DNA of 48,765 nucleotides from JASJHI01 sp965371355 (GTDB lineage: Bacteria; Actinomycetota; Acidimicrobiia; Acidimicrobiales; Ilumatobacteraceae): contig CBDUYD010000004.1 in the NCBI GenBank assembly GCA_965371355.1, positions 1 through 48,765 of the forward strand, read 5' to 3'. Every line of letters begins with the position of its first letter. The stretch's first letter is position 1. Below the pieces are notes generated by a model. The model was given only the letters and a program-made list of their open reading frames with translations, had not been told where the DNA came from and made no database searches. A program made the position numbers and the translations under genes. Positions 17,074 through 24,242 of the stretch are shown piece after piece.

Positions 17074-17790
17074 TCAGGAGTCGCCGGACCCGAAGTACGC
17101 CATGCACGCCGCCTCAGCGGCTGCGAGTGACGCCGGGTCGTCGATGTCGACCGCCAGTTCCGGCCCGATCAGCATCGGCAGGATCCGATCGCCGGTCATC
17201 GAGTGCTTCTCCGTGATCGTCGCCGCTCGGATCACGTCGAGCGTGCCGGTCTGCCAGAACGTCTCGGGCAACGCCTGGCGGGGCTGGTTGTACTGCTCGT
17301 CAATGCCCGAGTCGACGAGCGGCACGAGCACCCCGTCCTCGATCCGCCACATCTTGAACGGGTTGTTCGCGGGCGGCGTGACCGCCCGGAGCGAGTCGGC
17401 CACCGGATCGGAAGCGACGAGACGGACGCCGTCGTCGATCAGGCCGGGCGGACGCAGCGGTGACGTCGGACGCAGGTGCACCACGATGTCGGGTCGGTAC
17501 CCCTCGGTCGTCGCGAGCGTGTCGAGCGCGTGTTCGAAGACGGGGAGATCGACGACGGTGTCGCCCGCCAGCTCGTCGGGCCGCATGAACGGCACCTCCG
17601 CGCCCGCCGCTGTGGCCGTCGAGGCGATCTCGTCGTCGTCGGTGCTGACGATCGTGCGCGTGACCGTCTCGGATTCGAGCGCCGCCCGCACCGACCACCA
17701 GAGCAGCGGCCGGCCGAGCAGCGTCACGAGGTTCTTGCGCGGGATCCCCTTCGAACCACCGCGGGCGGGCACGATCGCGAGCACCTCCAC
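17074..17790 (-). CDS. neuA: CMP-nonulosonate synthetase (acylneuraminate cytidylyltransferase family)
   Basis: A 238-residue enzyme of the CMP-sialic acid synthetase family, which uses CTP to make the CMP-sugar donor. The CTP-binding loop IVPARGGSKGIPRKN stands right at the N-terminus, followed by STDDDEIA, HLRPTSPLRPP and ETFWQTGTLD. The GTG at 17790 is chosen because the fold begins there and because the stop of the KdsC-like gene lies 1-2 nt upstream; longer readings are unsupported. Together with the neighbouring synthase and phosphatase it makes the end product of a nine-carbon acid pathway. The product could be a legionaminate, pseudaminate, KDN-like or other nonulosonate. Confidence 0.87.
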   Translation of the reverse strand: MEVLAIVPARGGSKGIPRKNLVTLLGRPLLWWSVRAALESETVTRTIVSTDDDEIASTATAAGAEVPFMRPDELAGDTVVDLPVFEHALDTLATTEGYRPDIVVHLRPTSPLRPPGLIDDGVRLVASDPVADSLRAVTPPANNPFKMWRIEDGVLVPLVDSGIDEQYNQPRQALPETFWQTGTLDVIRAATITEKHSMTGDRILPMLIGPELAVDIDDPASLAAAEAACMAYFGSGDS

Positions 17791-17791
17791 G

Positions 17792-18316
17792 TCAGCCCGT
17801 GCCTTTCGAGGCGCTGGGTGTATCGCCCGGTCGATCAGCGGTGCGATCGCGGAGCAGCGTGCTCGCCAGCTCGCGGAGCACGCCTTCACCGCCCTTCGAG
17901 ACGGTGGTGAACCGGCCGAGACAGGCGACATCGGGGTGGGCATCGGCCGGGACGACAGGCCAGCCGACGATCGAGAGGGCGCCCGCATCGTTGACGTCGT
18001 TGCCGACGTACATCACCCGATCGAGGCCGACACCCCGGTCGCGCGCCAGGTCGCGCAGCGCGGTCGCCTTGTCGGAGCTCCCCTGCACGACGTCGATCCG
18101 CAACTTGGCACCCCGCGCCGAGACGACCGGGTTCGTCTCGGTCGAGAGGATCACCATGTCGAGCCCTGCCGCGCGCAGGAGATCACATCCGAGACCGTCG
18201 GAACGGCTGCACCGCACCGCCTCGTGTCCGTCGTCGAAGACGAGCACCCGATCGTCGGTGAGGACTCCGTCGAAATCGGTGACGAGGAGATCGATGTCGT
18301 CGAGATAGGGGCTCAC
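17792..18316 (-). CDS. KdsC-like HAD phosphatase
   Basis: A 174-residue HAD-superfamily phosphatase without a cap domain, matching the KDO-8-phosphate phosphatase (KdsC) and sialate-9-phosphatase type. Motif I is LVTDFDGVLTDD, motif II is ILSTE, the Lys of motif III is in SSDKATAL, and motif IV is YVGNDVNDAGAL. The GTG at 18316 gives the usual family length; the long upstream extension is Arg-rich and non-conserved. It is the first gene of the minus-strand nonulosonate operon and is followed after 1 nt by the NeuA-like gene. A phosphatase here suggests that the synthase makes a phosphorylated nine-carbon acid, as in the mammalian pathway; this is inference. Confidence 0.82.
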   Translation of the reverse strand: MSPYLDDIDLLVTDFDGVLTDDRVLVFDDGHEAVRCSRSDGLGCDLLRAAGLDMVILSTETNPVVSARGAKLRIDVVQGSSDKATALRDLARDRGVGLDRVMYVGNDVNDAGALSIVGWPVVPADAHPDVACLGRFTTVSKGGEGVLRELASTLLRDRTADRPGDTPSASKGTG

Positions 18317-18425
18317 CGGCCGCCCGCCGAACCGCCCAGCGGCGCCCAAGTCATCATCACGTTCATCGTTCTCCTCCGCGACCAGCCCGCCGGCCGGGCA
18401 CCATCGTACGTGGCGGGCTCGCCGA

Positions 18426-18431
18426 TATCGT
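18426..18431 (+). promoter_or_regulatory. -10 element TATCGT, leaderless mini-ORF
   Basis: TATCGT ends exactly 7 nt before the ATG at 18439, the same hexamer and spacing as at 4024-4029. Confidence 0.5.
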
Positions 18432-18438
18432 GCCCGCG

Positions 18439-18489
18439 ATGAACGGCGTACCGATCGACGTGGCGGCCGCCCGCGGAGCCTTCCTGTGA
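18439..18489 (+). CDS. Candidate leaderless 16-codon leader ORF
   Basis: This ORF encodes MNGVPIDVAAARGAFL. Its ATG sits 7 nt after a TATCGT -10 element, and its TGA stop (18487-18489) overlaps the GTG start (18486-18488) of the surface carbohydrate gene. That gene has no ribosome site of its own, so ribosomes that start on the leaderless ATG could re-start at the GTG. The peptide has no recognisable domain. The alternative is that the ATG is accidental and the gene is read from an unrecognised site. Confidence 0.4.
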   Translation: MNGVPIDVAAARGAFL

Positions 18490-19874
18490 GCGGCAGCACG
18501 CGCTGGCTGCTGCTGCCGGTCGAGGTCAAGACGCGAGCGTTCGAATCGCGTCTGTTCCTCGGGGCGCACGCCGTCGCAGCCGGCTGGAACGTCGTGATCG
18601 GGCGCAAGAGCGCGCTCAACAGCGCGTTGCGTTCGCTGCCGAGGGGTCTCTACTTCGACAAGTGCATCCAGGCCGCGTCGCTGCAGAAGACGCAGTACGC
18701 GAAGGCGCTCGGCAACGTCTACGCGGCGATCGACGAGGAGGGTCTCGTCCACGAGGGCGGATCCAGCACGTACCCGAAGCGGCGGCTGTCGAGCGAGACG
18801 CTCGCCGAAACGGCGCGCTTCTGCACGTGGGGCGATGCCCAGGCCGAGGTCGTGCGCGCCGCCAAGCCGACGCTCGCCGATCGGGTGATCGTCACCGGCA
18901 ATCCGCGCGTCGACCTCTGGCGTCCCGAGATGCACGGGCTGCACCGGGCTCAGGTCGATCGCATCCGCGAGTCGGTCGGCAGGTACGTGTTCTTCCCCTC
19001 CAACTTCGCCAACGTGATCGGCGCCGACGGCGGCGCACTGACAGAGCAGTTCGGACACGTCAGCGGTCACTACTCCGATCCGCACGAGCGCAGGCGGTTC
19101 GAGGGGTACCTCGACCTCCGACGCCGCATCCTCGAACGACTCGAGGTCGCACTCCCGCGACTCGCACGCGAGATGACCGGCGGGTGCAAGCTCGTCATCC
19201 GACCGCATCCCGCCGAGGACCACGCCTTCTGGTCGAACCTCGTCGAGGGACAGCCGAACATCGAGCTCCACTACGAGGGCACGATCACGCCGTGGCTCCT
19301 CGCCGCCGAGGGGATCGTTCACAGCAACTGCACGACCGGCGTCGAGGCCGCCGTCGCCGGCGTGCCGCGCATCGCCTACGCGCCCTTCGACGAGTCCGAC
19401 TTCCCGATGTTGCCCAACGAGATCAGCCTGGTCGTCGAATCCGACGACGAGCTCGTCACCGCCGTCGGCGACCTTCTCGCCGGTCGGCAGGTCGTTCCCG
19501 ATCGCGTTGCTTCGGTGGTCGACCACCACCTCGCCGCCGTGCACGGCCCGCTCGCCAGCGAGAACCTGCTCGACGTGTTCGATGCGCTGCCGGTGCGCGA
19601 AGACACCGGTGACGGACGCCAGGGCCGGCGACGATCCGACGAGCTGCGGATGATCCCGGTCCGGGCCCGCAAGGAATGGTCCAAGCGCCGGCGCGCCGAG
19701 AAGGACTGGATGCCGCCGATCAGCGGCAAGCTCGCCGACCAGAAGTTCCCCACGACCGGGACCGCCGAGGTCGAGGCAATCCTCGACCGGTTCTCCGCCG
19801 AGGTTCCCCGCCTGGGAGGCGTCACCGTCACCACCGTCGGCAACTCCCTCTTTCAGCTGTCGGCGGGCTCCTGA
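18486..19874 (+). CDS. Surface carbohydrate biosynthesis protein (TIGR04396-like, GT-B fold)
   Basis: A 462-residue protein. The N-terminal pattern WLLLPVEVKTRAFESRLFLG and the later NPRVDLW, RPHPAEDH and HSNCTTGVEAAVAGVP are those of the surface carbohydrate biosynthesis family. That family looks like a GT-B transferase related to CDP-glycerol and KDO/sialyl-type transferases. Members are usually encoded beside NeuA/KdsC-like genes, as here, where the gene is divergent from the KdsC-like gene. A role in transferring the nonulosonate is the simplest guess. The GTG start overlaps the stop of a 16-codon leaderless ORF. Its last 22 nt overlap the end of the opposing methyltransferase gene. Confidence 0.75.
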   Translation: MSGSTRWLLLPVEVKTRAFESRLFLGAHAVAAGWNVVIGRKSALNSALRSLPRGLYFDKCIQAASLQKTQYAKALGNVYAAIDEEGLVHEGGSSTYPKRRLSSETLAETARFCTWGDAQAEVVRAAKPTLADRVIVTGNPRVDLWRPEMHGLHRAQVDRIRESVGRYVFFPSNFANVIGADGGALTEQFGHVSGHYSDPHERRRFEGYLDLRRRILERLEVALPRLAREMTGGCKLVIRPHPAEDHAFWSNLVEGQPNIELHYEGTITPWLLAAEGIVHSNCTTGVEAAVAGVPRIAYAPFDESDFPMLPNEISLVVESDDELVTAVGDLLAGRQVVPDRVASVVDHHLAAVHGPLASENLLDVFDALPVREDTGDGRQGRRRSDELRMIPVRARKEWSKRRRAEKDWMPPISGKLADQKFPTTGTAEVEAILDRFSAEVPRLGGVTVTTVGNSLFQLSAGS

Positions 19875-20608
19875 CGCCCGCTCGCGTAGCTGCGGCGGGC
19901 GAGCACCAACACGTTGAAGTGCGGGAACAGCGCCACCGCAAGGCGCGGACCGACCCGGAACAACGTGCGCCGCACCTCGTAGTACACGCGCTGTCGCCAC
20001 GCCGTGCGAGCCGGCACCATCGCCGCGTCGGCGTCATAGTCGTCGGTGAAGAACTCGTCGACGATCGTGTAGCCCGCGCTCTCGAGCGTCGCCAGCGCGG
20101 TCTCGTAGGAGAAGTAGTGGAGGTGTCCGTAGGTCTCGCGCATGCGCAGCATCCAACGCGATCGCAGCATCACGCTCCACGCGCACATGTCGAGCGGGAT
20201 GTGGAACACGAACAGCTCGGCGCGTTCGCCGAGGGTGGAGAGGAAACCGAGGTAGTCGGGCACGTGCTCGAATACGTCGAGCAGCATCAGCACGTCGGGC
20301 CGAGAAACCTCGGCCGTCAGGTAGTCACCGCACTCGAACGTGAGGTGCTCGTCGGCGCGCAGCGAGGCCAGTTCGATCGCATCGTCGGCGATGTCCATTC
20401 CCAAGAGCTGGGCCTCGCCCGCGAGGCGCGACCGGAGTTGGGCGAGCACCTCTCCCGCGCCGCAGCCGACATCGTGTACCGATCGCGGCGCGATCTCGTT
20501 GCGTTCGAGGAGGCGCCCGATCTGTGCGGCCTTCCACGGTGCGTCACCGGTGTGCCAGTCGTGCACGTTCCGGAGGTAGGTCCCGTCGTTGTAGATCGTC
20601 GACTCCAC
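19853..20608 (-). CDS. Class I SAM-dependent methyltransferase
   Basis: A 251-residue methyltransferase with the SAM loop SVHDVGCGAGEVL (motif I), the acidic MDIADDAI (motif II) and VLMLLDVFEHVPDY (motif IV region). The C-terminal half has a family-specific HLHYFSYETA segment and basic residues. It starts at a GTG preceded by GAGAGG. It lies 15 nt downstream of the first acetyltransferase gene and ends inside the 3' end of the surface carbohydrate gene. O- or N-methylation of a surface sugar or of the glycan end is likely, given the context; the target is not known. Confidence 0.85.
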   Translation of the reverse strand: MESTIYNDGTYLRNVHDWHTGDAPWKAAQIGRLLERNEIAPRSVHDVGCGAGEVLAQLRSRLAGEAQLLGMDIADDAIELASLRADEHLTFECGDYLTAEVSRPDVLMLLDVFEHVPDYLGFLSTLGERAELFVFHIPLDMCAWSVMLRSRWMLRMRETYGHLHYFSYETALATLESAGYTIVDEFFTDDYDADAAMVPARTAWRQRVYYEVRRTLFRVGPRLAVALFPHFNVLVLARRSYASGRQEPADS

Positions 20609-20623
20609 GGTGGTGCTGACCTC

Positions 20624-21754
20624 TCACTCGGTCTCGGTCGGTCGCCCGCCCCGTCGGAGGCCTCGGGCGCGCTCGCGTATCGTCAGTTGGGCGCGCCCGA
20701 ACGCGTCGTCGCGGACGACGAGGAACGACTGCGAGGTGCGATCGGCGTTCGACCAGCGGTGCTTGTAACCGTAGTCGCCGCTCAACATGTCCTTTTCGAG
20801 ATCACCCCGTTCCGCGAACTGCTCCAGCGTCTGGTAGATCCCGATGTTGCCCGGGCCGAACTTCCTGAAGTCGTCGTCGATCGCCAACATGTCACCGACG
20901 ACGCGATCGCCGACCCGCAGGAGCAACGCCACCCACACCGGTGTGCCGTCGGCACGCATCGTCTTGATCGTCGCTCGACCGTCGAAGGCCATCGCACGCA
21001 CGACCGCCCGGGTGAAGGCGGCGTCGCCGTCGGTGGCGAACGCCTTCGGGCCCTCGCCGTCGGCCCACCGGCGTTCGATCAGGGTCTGCAGCGCGTCGAG
21101 TCCCTCGTCGATGTCGAGATCGATCATCTCGCTCACCTCGAACCGCTCACCCAGGCGTCGCATCGAGCGCGGGACGTCACGCTTCTGGGCGATCTTGCGC
21201 ACGCCGGCGACAGGGTCGTCCATCAGATCGAACCGCACGACCGCGGCGGGGAGTGGATCGGCGAGCGGGATCGCGCGGAGGTCGCTGCGTTCGAGCAGTG
21301 CCGGAAGCAGCGACCCGTCGCTGCGAAGACCGCGGAGGTAGGCGGCGGCTCCCGGCCGCGCCAGCACATCGTGGAGATGGTCGAGCAGTGTTCCGGCGAG
21401 ACCGGGGATCCAGCCGGCGAGCAGCGGATCGCCGTAGTCGACCCGACCCGATGCCGCGCTCTTGAGTCGCTCGACGGCGAACGGGCCGACACCGATCCGG
21501 CTCACGTCGAACGGTGCGACCCCGACGAGTTCACCGTCGTTGCGCAACGCGACGACGTGGATCGGCCGACCCGCCGAGTAGTGACGGAACCAGGTGGTGA
21601 CGTAGGCCGGCGCCTGATAGGGATTCGAGTCGGCGACCCGGTCCAACAGTTCGTTCCACGGTTCGCGCAGTGATTCGAGCCGGTCGACGTCGGTGATGAC
21701 CTCGACGTCGACGACCGCCTGTCGGAGTTCGAGGTCGGCCCGTGCCCCGCTCAT
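20624..21754 (-). CDS. FemAB/BioF2-like GNAT acetyltransferase
   Basis: A 376-residue protein with two tandem GNAT-like halves, as in the Acetyltransf_6 (CelD/BioF2) family. Recognisable parts are NPYQAPAYVTTWFRHY in the first half, DYGDPLLAGW in the middle and MRADGTPVWVALLLRVGD with GDYGYKHRWS near the end. The frame is open to 22375, but the ATG at 21754 overlaps the stop of the preceding gene by 4 nt (ATGA), and upstream sequence is a shadow. In EPS loci such proteins are thought to acylate or aminoacylate a sugar. It resembles its upstream neighbour in architecture, so the two are probably old duplicates. Confidence 0.78.
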   Translation of the reverse strand: MSGARADLELRQAVVDVEVITDVDRLESLREPWNELLDRVADSNPYQAPAYVTTWFRHYSAGRPIHVVALRNDGELVGVAPFDVSRIGVGPFAVERLKSAASGRVDYGDPLLAGWIPGLAGTLLDHLHDVLARPGAAAYLRGLRSDGSLLPALLERSDLRAIPLADPLPAAVVRFDLMDDPVAGVRKIAQKRDVPRSMRRLGERFEVSEMIDLDIDEGLDALQTLIERRWADGEGPKAFATDGDAAFTRAVVRAMAFDGRATIKTMRADGTPVWVALLLRVGDRVVGDMLAIDDDFRKFGPGNIGIYQTLEQFAERGDLEKDMLSGDYGYKHRWSNADRTSQSFLVVRDDAFGRAQLTIRERARGLRRGGRPTETE

Positions 21755-22929
21755 CGACCGCCTCGCTCGGGGTCGAGGGGCCCGGTGAGCAGCGAACGCG
21801 CACGCCAGCTGGCCACGCAGAGTTGCATGAATCGTTCGGCGCGGCCGACGGTGCCACGCCGGGTGAGCACGACCGAGCGCAGCGTGCGCTCGGTCGTCGA
21901 CCAGACGGTCTTGTAGTCCTGCACGCCTTGGCCGTGGTCGTACTCGGCCGCGCCCTCGCGCAACGCCTGCTGCAGGATCCCGTGTACCAGGAGGTACCCG
22001 GGGCGGTATTTCCCCATCGCCGGATCGAATCCGGCAGCCTGTCCCACCCAGCGCGAGCCGACGTTGTGGCCGAGCTCGAGCGAGGCGATCGTGTCGCCCG
22101 CGGTGAGGCGGCACATCCGCGCGTCGCCGACGGCGTCGAGCGACTCCATCGAACTGCGCACGAGTTGCATCGACCGGGGACGTTGGAGCAGTCTGGGGGC
22201 GTCGTCCGCGCCGAACCGTTCGAGGTGCATCTCGGCCATCCGCGCGAGCCCCGCAGAGACCGGGGTCGTCGTCTCGATGACGATCGGGCCCACGTTTCGC
22301 TCGATTCGCCGACACTGCTTCGGCAGCTTGAGAGAGGCCGCGATCCGCTCGATCTCGTCGTGGGGGTCGTCCCAATCCGCGAACCTGGTGACCGGCGAGG
22401 CGGTCGTGCTCGTCTCGACCACGTCGATGTCATCGCACTCGATCAAGCGACGGTAGAACGCGCTGCCCTCGTCGATCCGGCGGATCGCCACCGCCCGACC
22501 CGGCGAGCGCGCCAACTCGCTCAAGTGATCGACGAGCATTGAGACCGACTCGTCGACATCTTCGGGAGCGAGCAGGGGGTCGCCGTAGTCGCCTGGCTCG
22601 GTCGCCGCGGTGATCACCACGTCGACCGGCGACGGAACCGGTGGAGGGCGGGCGATGACGAAGGGTGCGATGCCCACGAGCCTGTCGCCCCGCTCGATCA
22701 CCACGACGTGCAGCCTGTCGCGTCGCCCCGCCTCGGCGTACCAGCCGATCATCCACTCGGGCGACTGGTAGGCGCACGAGCCGTCGGTCGACTCGAGCAG
22801 CGCCCGCCATGCGGGGACCAACTCGCGAAGCACATCGAGGTCGTCGATGACCGACAGCGTGAGGCCTCGGTCCGCCGCTTCGCCGGATGTGGGATTCAGC
22901 CGTGGCCGGTCGTTCATCTTCTCCGTCAT
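21751..22929 (-). CDS. FemAB/BioF2-like GNAT acetyltransferase (paralogue)
   Basis: A 392-residue protein of the same type as the next gene downstream: SCAYQSPEWMIGWYAEA, VVIERGDRLVGIAPF, PGDYGDPLLAPE and QDYKTVWSTTER occupy the same places. Two ATGs are possible, at 22929 and 22917; the first is preceded by CGAGGTGG and the second by CGGAG. The 22929 start is used here. The reading extends further upstream but runs into the opposite-direction sequence of the kinase region. Coupled translation with the second acetyltransferase suggests that they act as a pair on one substrate. Confidence 0.78.
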   Translation of the reverse strand: MTEKMNDRPRLNPTSGEAADRGLTLSVIDDLDVLRELVPAWRALLESTDGSCAYQSPEWMIGWYAEAGRRDRLHVVVIERGDRLVGIAPFVIARPPPVPSPVDVVITAATEPGDYGDPLLAPEDVDESVSMLVDHLSELARSPGRAVAIRRIDEGSAFYRRLIECDDIDVVETSTTASPVTRFADWDDPHDEIERIAASLKLPKQCRRIERNVGPIVIETTTPVSAGLARMAEMHLERFGADDAPRLLQRPRSMQLVRSSMESLDAVGDARMCRLTAGDTIASLELGHNVGSRWVGQAAGFDPAMGKYRPGYLLVHGILQQALREGAAEYDHGQGVQDYKTVWSTTERTLRSVVLTRRGTVGRAERFMQLCVASWRARSLLTGPLDPERGGR

Positions 22930-23006
22930 CCACCTCGGGTTCGAGGAATAGCCGCCCGCGCCATTATGGCCGATGTGGTCGGCACCGGCACCAATCACGC
23001 CGTCGG

Positions 23007-24029
23007 TCAGCGACCACGACGGGCGGTCCGCAGCGTCGACAGGCCCCAGCCCACGTCTCGCCGGGCGTATCCGAGCGACGCGTGTGGATGGCCGATCGTC
23101 AGCGAGCGCTTGGCGAACACCAATGATGACGACGCGAAGGACGCCATCACCTCGGCTCGATCGGGGTCGGCGCCACCTGCGCCGACGTACGCGTCGCAGA
23201 GCGGATCTGTGAACACGCGGTGCGCGTCGGACGAGGTGGCCGACGAGCGGAAGGCGATCGCCGCGCGCCGCGCGAGCCGGTGTGCGAGCACGCCGATGTC
23301 GAACTCGGCGAACGTCCACCGCTCGTCCGTGGGCAGATCGATCAGTTGGATGTCGCCGTCGGAGCGCACGATCAGGTTGTGCGGTCCGGAGTCGCAGAGT
23401 GAGCGGACGACGCCGCTCGGGAGATCGACCGACCCGAGGCCCGCCCGACGGCACGCCTGATGGAGACGCCCCGCGCGAACGGTGTGCACGGGTTTGGGTG
23501 TGAGCGCCGCGTGGAAGCGGGCGAGGAGCGCACCAGAGGAGCGGGCGATGTCAGAGAACTCGGCGGGCCAGCTCGATCCGGGGGCTCGGGCGCCGCCCGG
23601 TCCACCGGTCGAATCCGGGGTCGAATCAGGGTTCGATTCAGGGTTCGATTCAGCGGTCGGATGAGGCATCGGCGGAGCGAGCGCCTCCATCCGCTCCTTC
23701 ACCGGCACCCCGACGGCGTAGTCGTACGCGAACAGGTCGGGATCGTCGCCCCACCCCACCGGTCGAGGCGCGATCGGCGGGTGACCCGCGGAGGCGGCCG
23801 CCGATGCCAACGCTTCGTGGAGGCGGTACAGGGTGCGCGCGTCGCTGCCCGGCGGTGGCGGGTTCTGCTGCGTCTTGACCACCGTGGCCACGACGGTCGG
23901 GTCGTCGGCCTCGGCCAGGAAGCGCACCTCGCTCGGCCCGCGCTCGATCTGTCGGACCACGACGTGGTCGGCGAGCAGCGCGTCGATCGACGTCCTGCCC
24001 TCCGCGCTCGAAACCGATGCAGTGCTCAA
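23007..24029 (-). CDS. Degenerate APH-fold (aminoglycoside phosphotransferase-like) kinase
   Basis: A 340-residue protein. The C-terminal half shows LCDSGPHNLIV and IQLIDLPTDERW, which line up with the catalytic HxDxxxxN and the metal-binding DFD of the APH/choline kinase fold; the first His is Cys here. The N-terminal lobe has EVRFLAEADDPTVVATVVK with a possible ATP-binding Lys. Residues about 125-145 hold a Ser-Asn-Pro-Glu/Asp repeat that comes from a 12-bp tandem repeat. The start is a TTG at 24029; I see no ATG that keeps the N-lobe. It is the first gene of the minus-strand group with the two acetyltransferases. It may phosphorylate a sugar or be a pseudokinase. Confidence 0.6.
   Translation of the reverse strand: MSTASVSSAEGRTSIDALLADHVVVRQIERGPSEVRFLAEADDPTVVATVVKTQQNPPPPGSDARTLYRLHEALASAAASAGHPPIAPRPVGWGDDPDLFAYDYAVGVPVKERMEALAPPMPHPTAESNPESNPDSTPDSTGGPGGARAPGSSWPAEFSDIARSSGALLARFHAALTPKPVHTVRAGRLHQACRRAGLGSVDLPSGVVRSLCDSGPHNLIVRSDGDIQLIDLPTDERWTFAEFDIGVLAHRLARRAAIAFRSSATSSDAHRVFTDPLCDAYVGAGGADPDRAEVMASFASSSLVFAKRSLTIGHPHASLGYARRDVGWGLSTLRTARRGR
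23607..23654. repeat. 12-bp tandem repeat, four copies, inside the kinase gene
   Basis: Units ggtcgaatccgg, ggtcgaatcagg, gttcgattcagg and gttcgattcagc follow one another. They encode four S-N-P-E / S-T/N-P-D units in a linker, in frame. Confidence 0.85.
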
Positions 24030-24172
24030 TGCGATGTCACTCCGTCTCCGGCCACGCCACGCCCGCCGCTGACCGTCGGTCGAACGCTACCGGCCCCGTA
24101 CCCGCCATGTTCTCTGCGCGACTCGGCAGGCCGGTGGGCAGTGCAGTGGACGGTGTGCTGCGGTATCCACTT

Positions 24173-24206
24173 CCGGTAGCGTCCTCGTGCCGGTAGCGTC
24201 CTCGTG
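24173..24206. repeat. 17-bp tandem duplication carrying a -10 hexamer
   Basis: Two exact copies of ccggtagcgtcctcgtg (24173-24189, 24190-24206). Each contains TAGCGT, so the duplication doubles the candidate -10 element of the ABC transporter gene. Confidence 0.85.
24194..24199 (+). promoter_or_regulatory. -10 element TAGCGT, leaderless mini-ORF
   Basis: TAGCGT ends 7 nt before the ATG at 24207. The first copy of the repeat has the same hexamer 17 nt upstream. Confidence 0.45.
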
Positions 24207-24242
24207 ATGGTGGAGGCGTCGGGTACCGCCCCGGTCGATTGA
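24207..24242 (+). CDS. Candidate leaderless 11-codon leader ORF
   Basis: This ORF encodes MVEASGTAPVD and ends with TGA at 24240-24242, overlapping the ATG of the ABC transporter (TGATG). Its ATG lies 7 nt after TAGCGT. The ABC gene lacks a well-placed ribosome site, so coupled re-initiation is plausible. The small size means that chance cannot be excluded. Confidence 0.35.
   Translation: MVEASGTAPVD

Noticed and set aside
21755..22375. Long N-terminal extension of the downstream acetyltransferase
   Set aside because: It lies out of frame within the upstream acetyltransferase gene, is Arg-rich, and the ATGA junction at 21751-21754 gives a better start.
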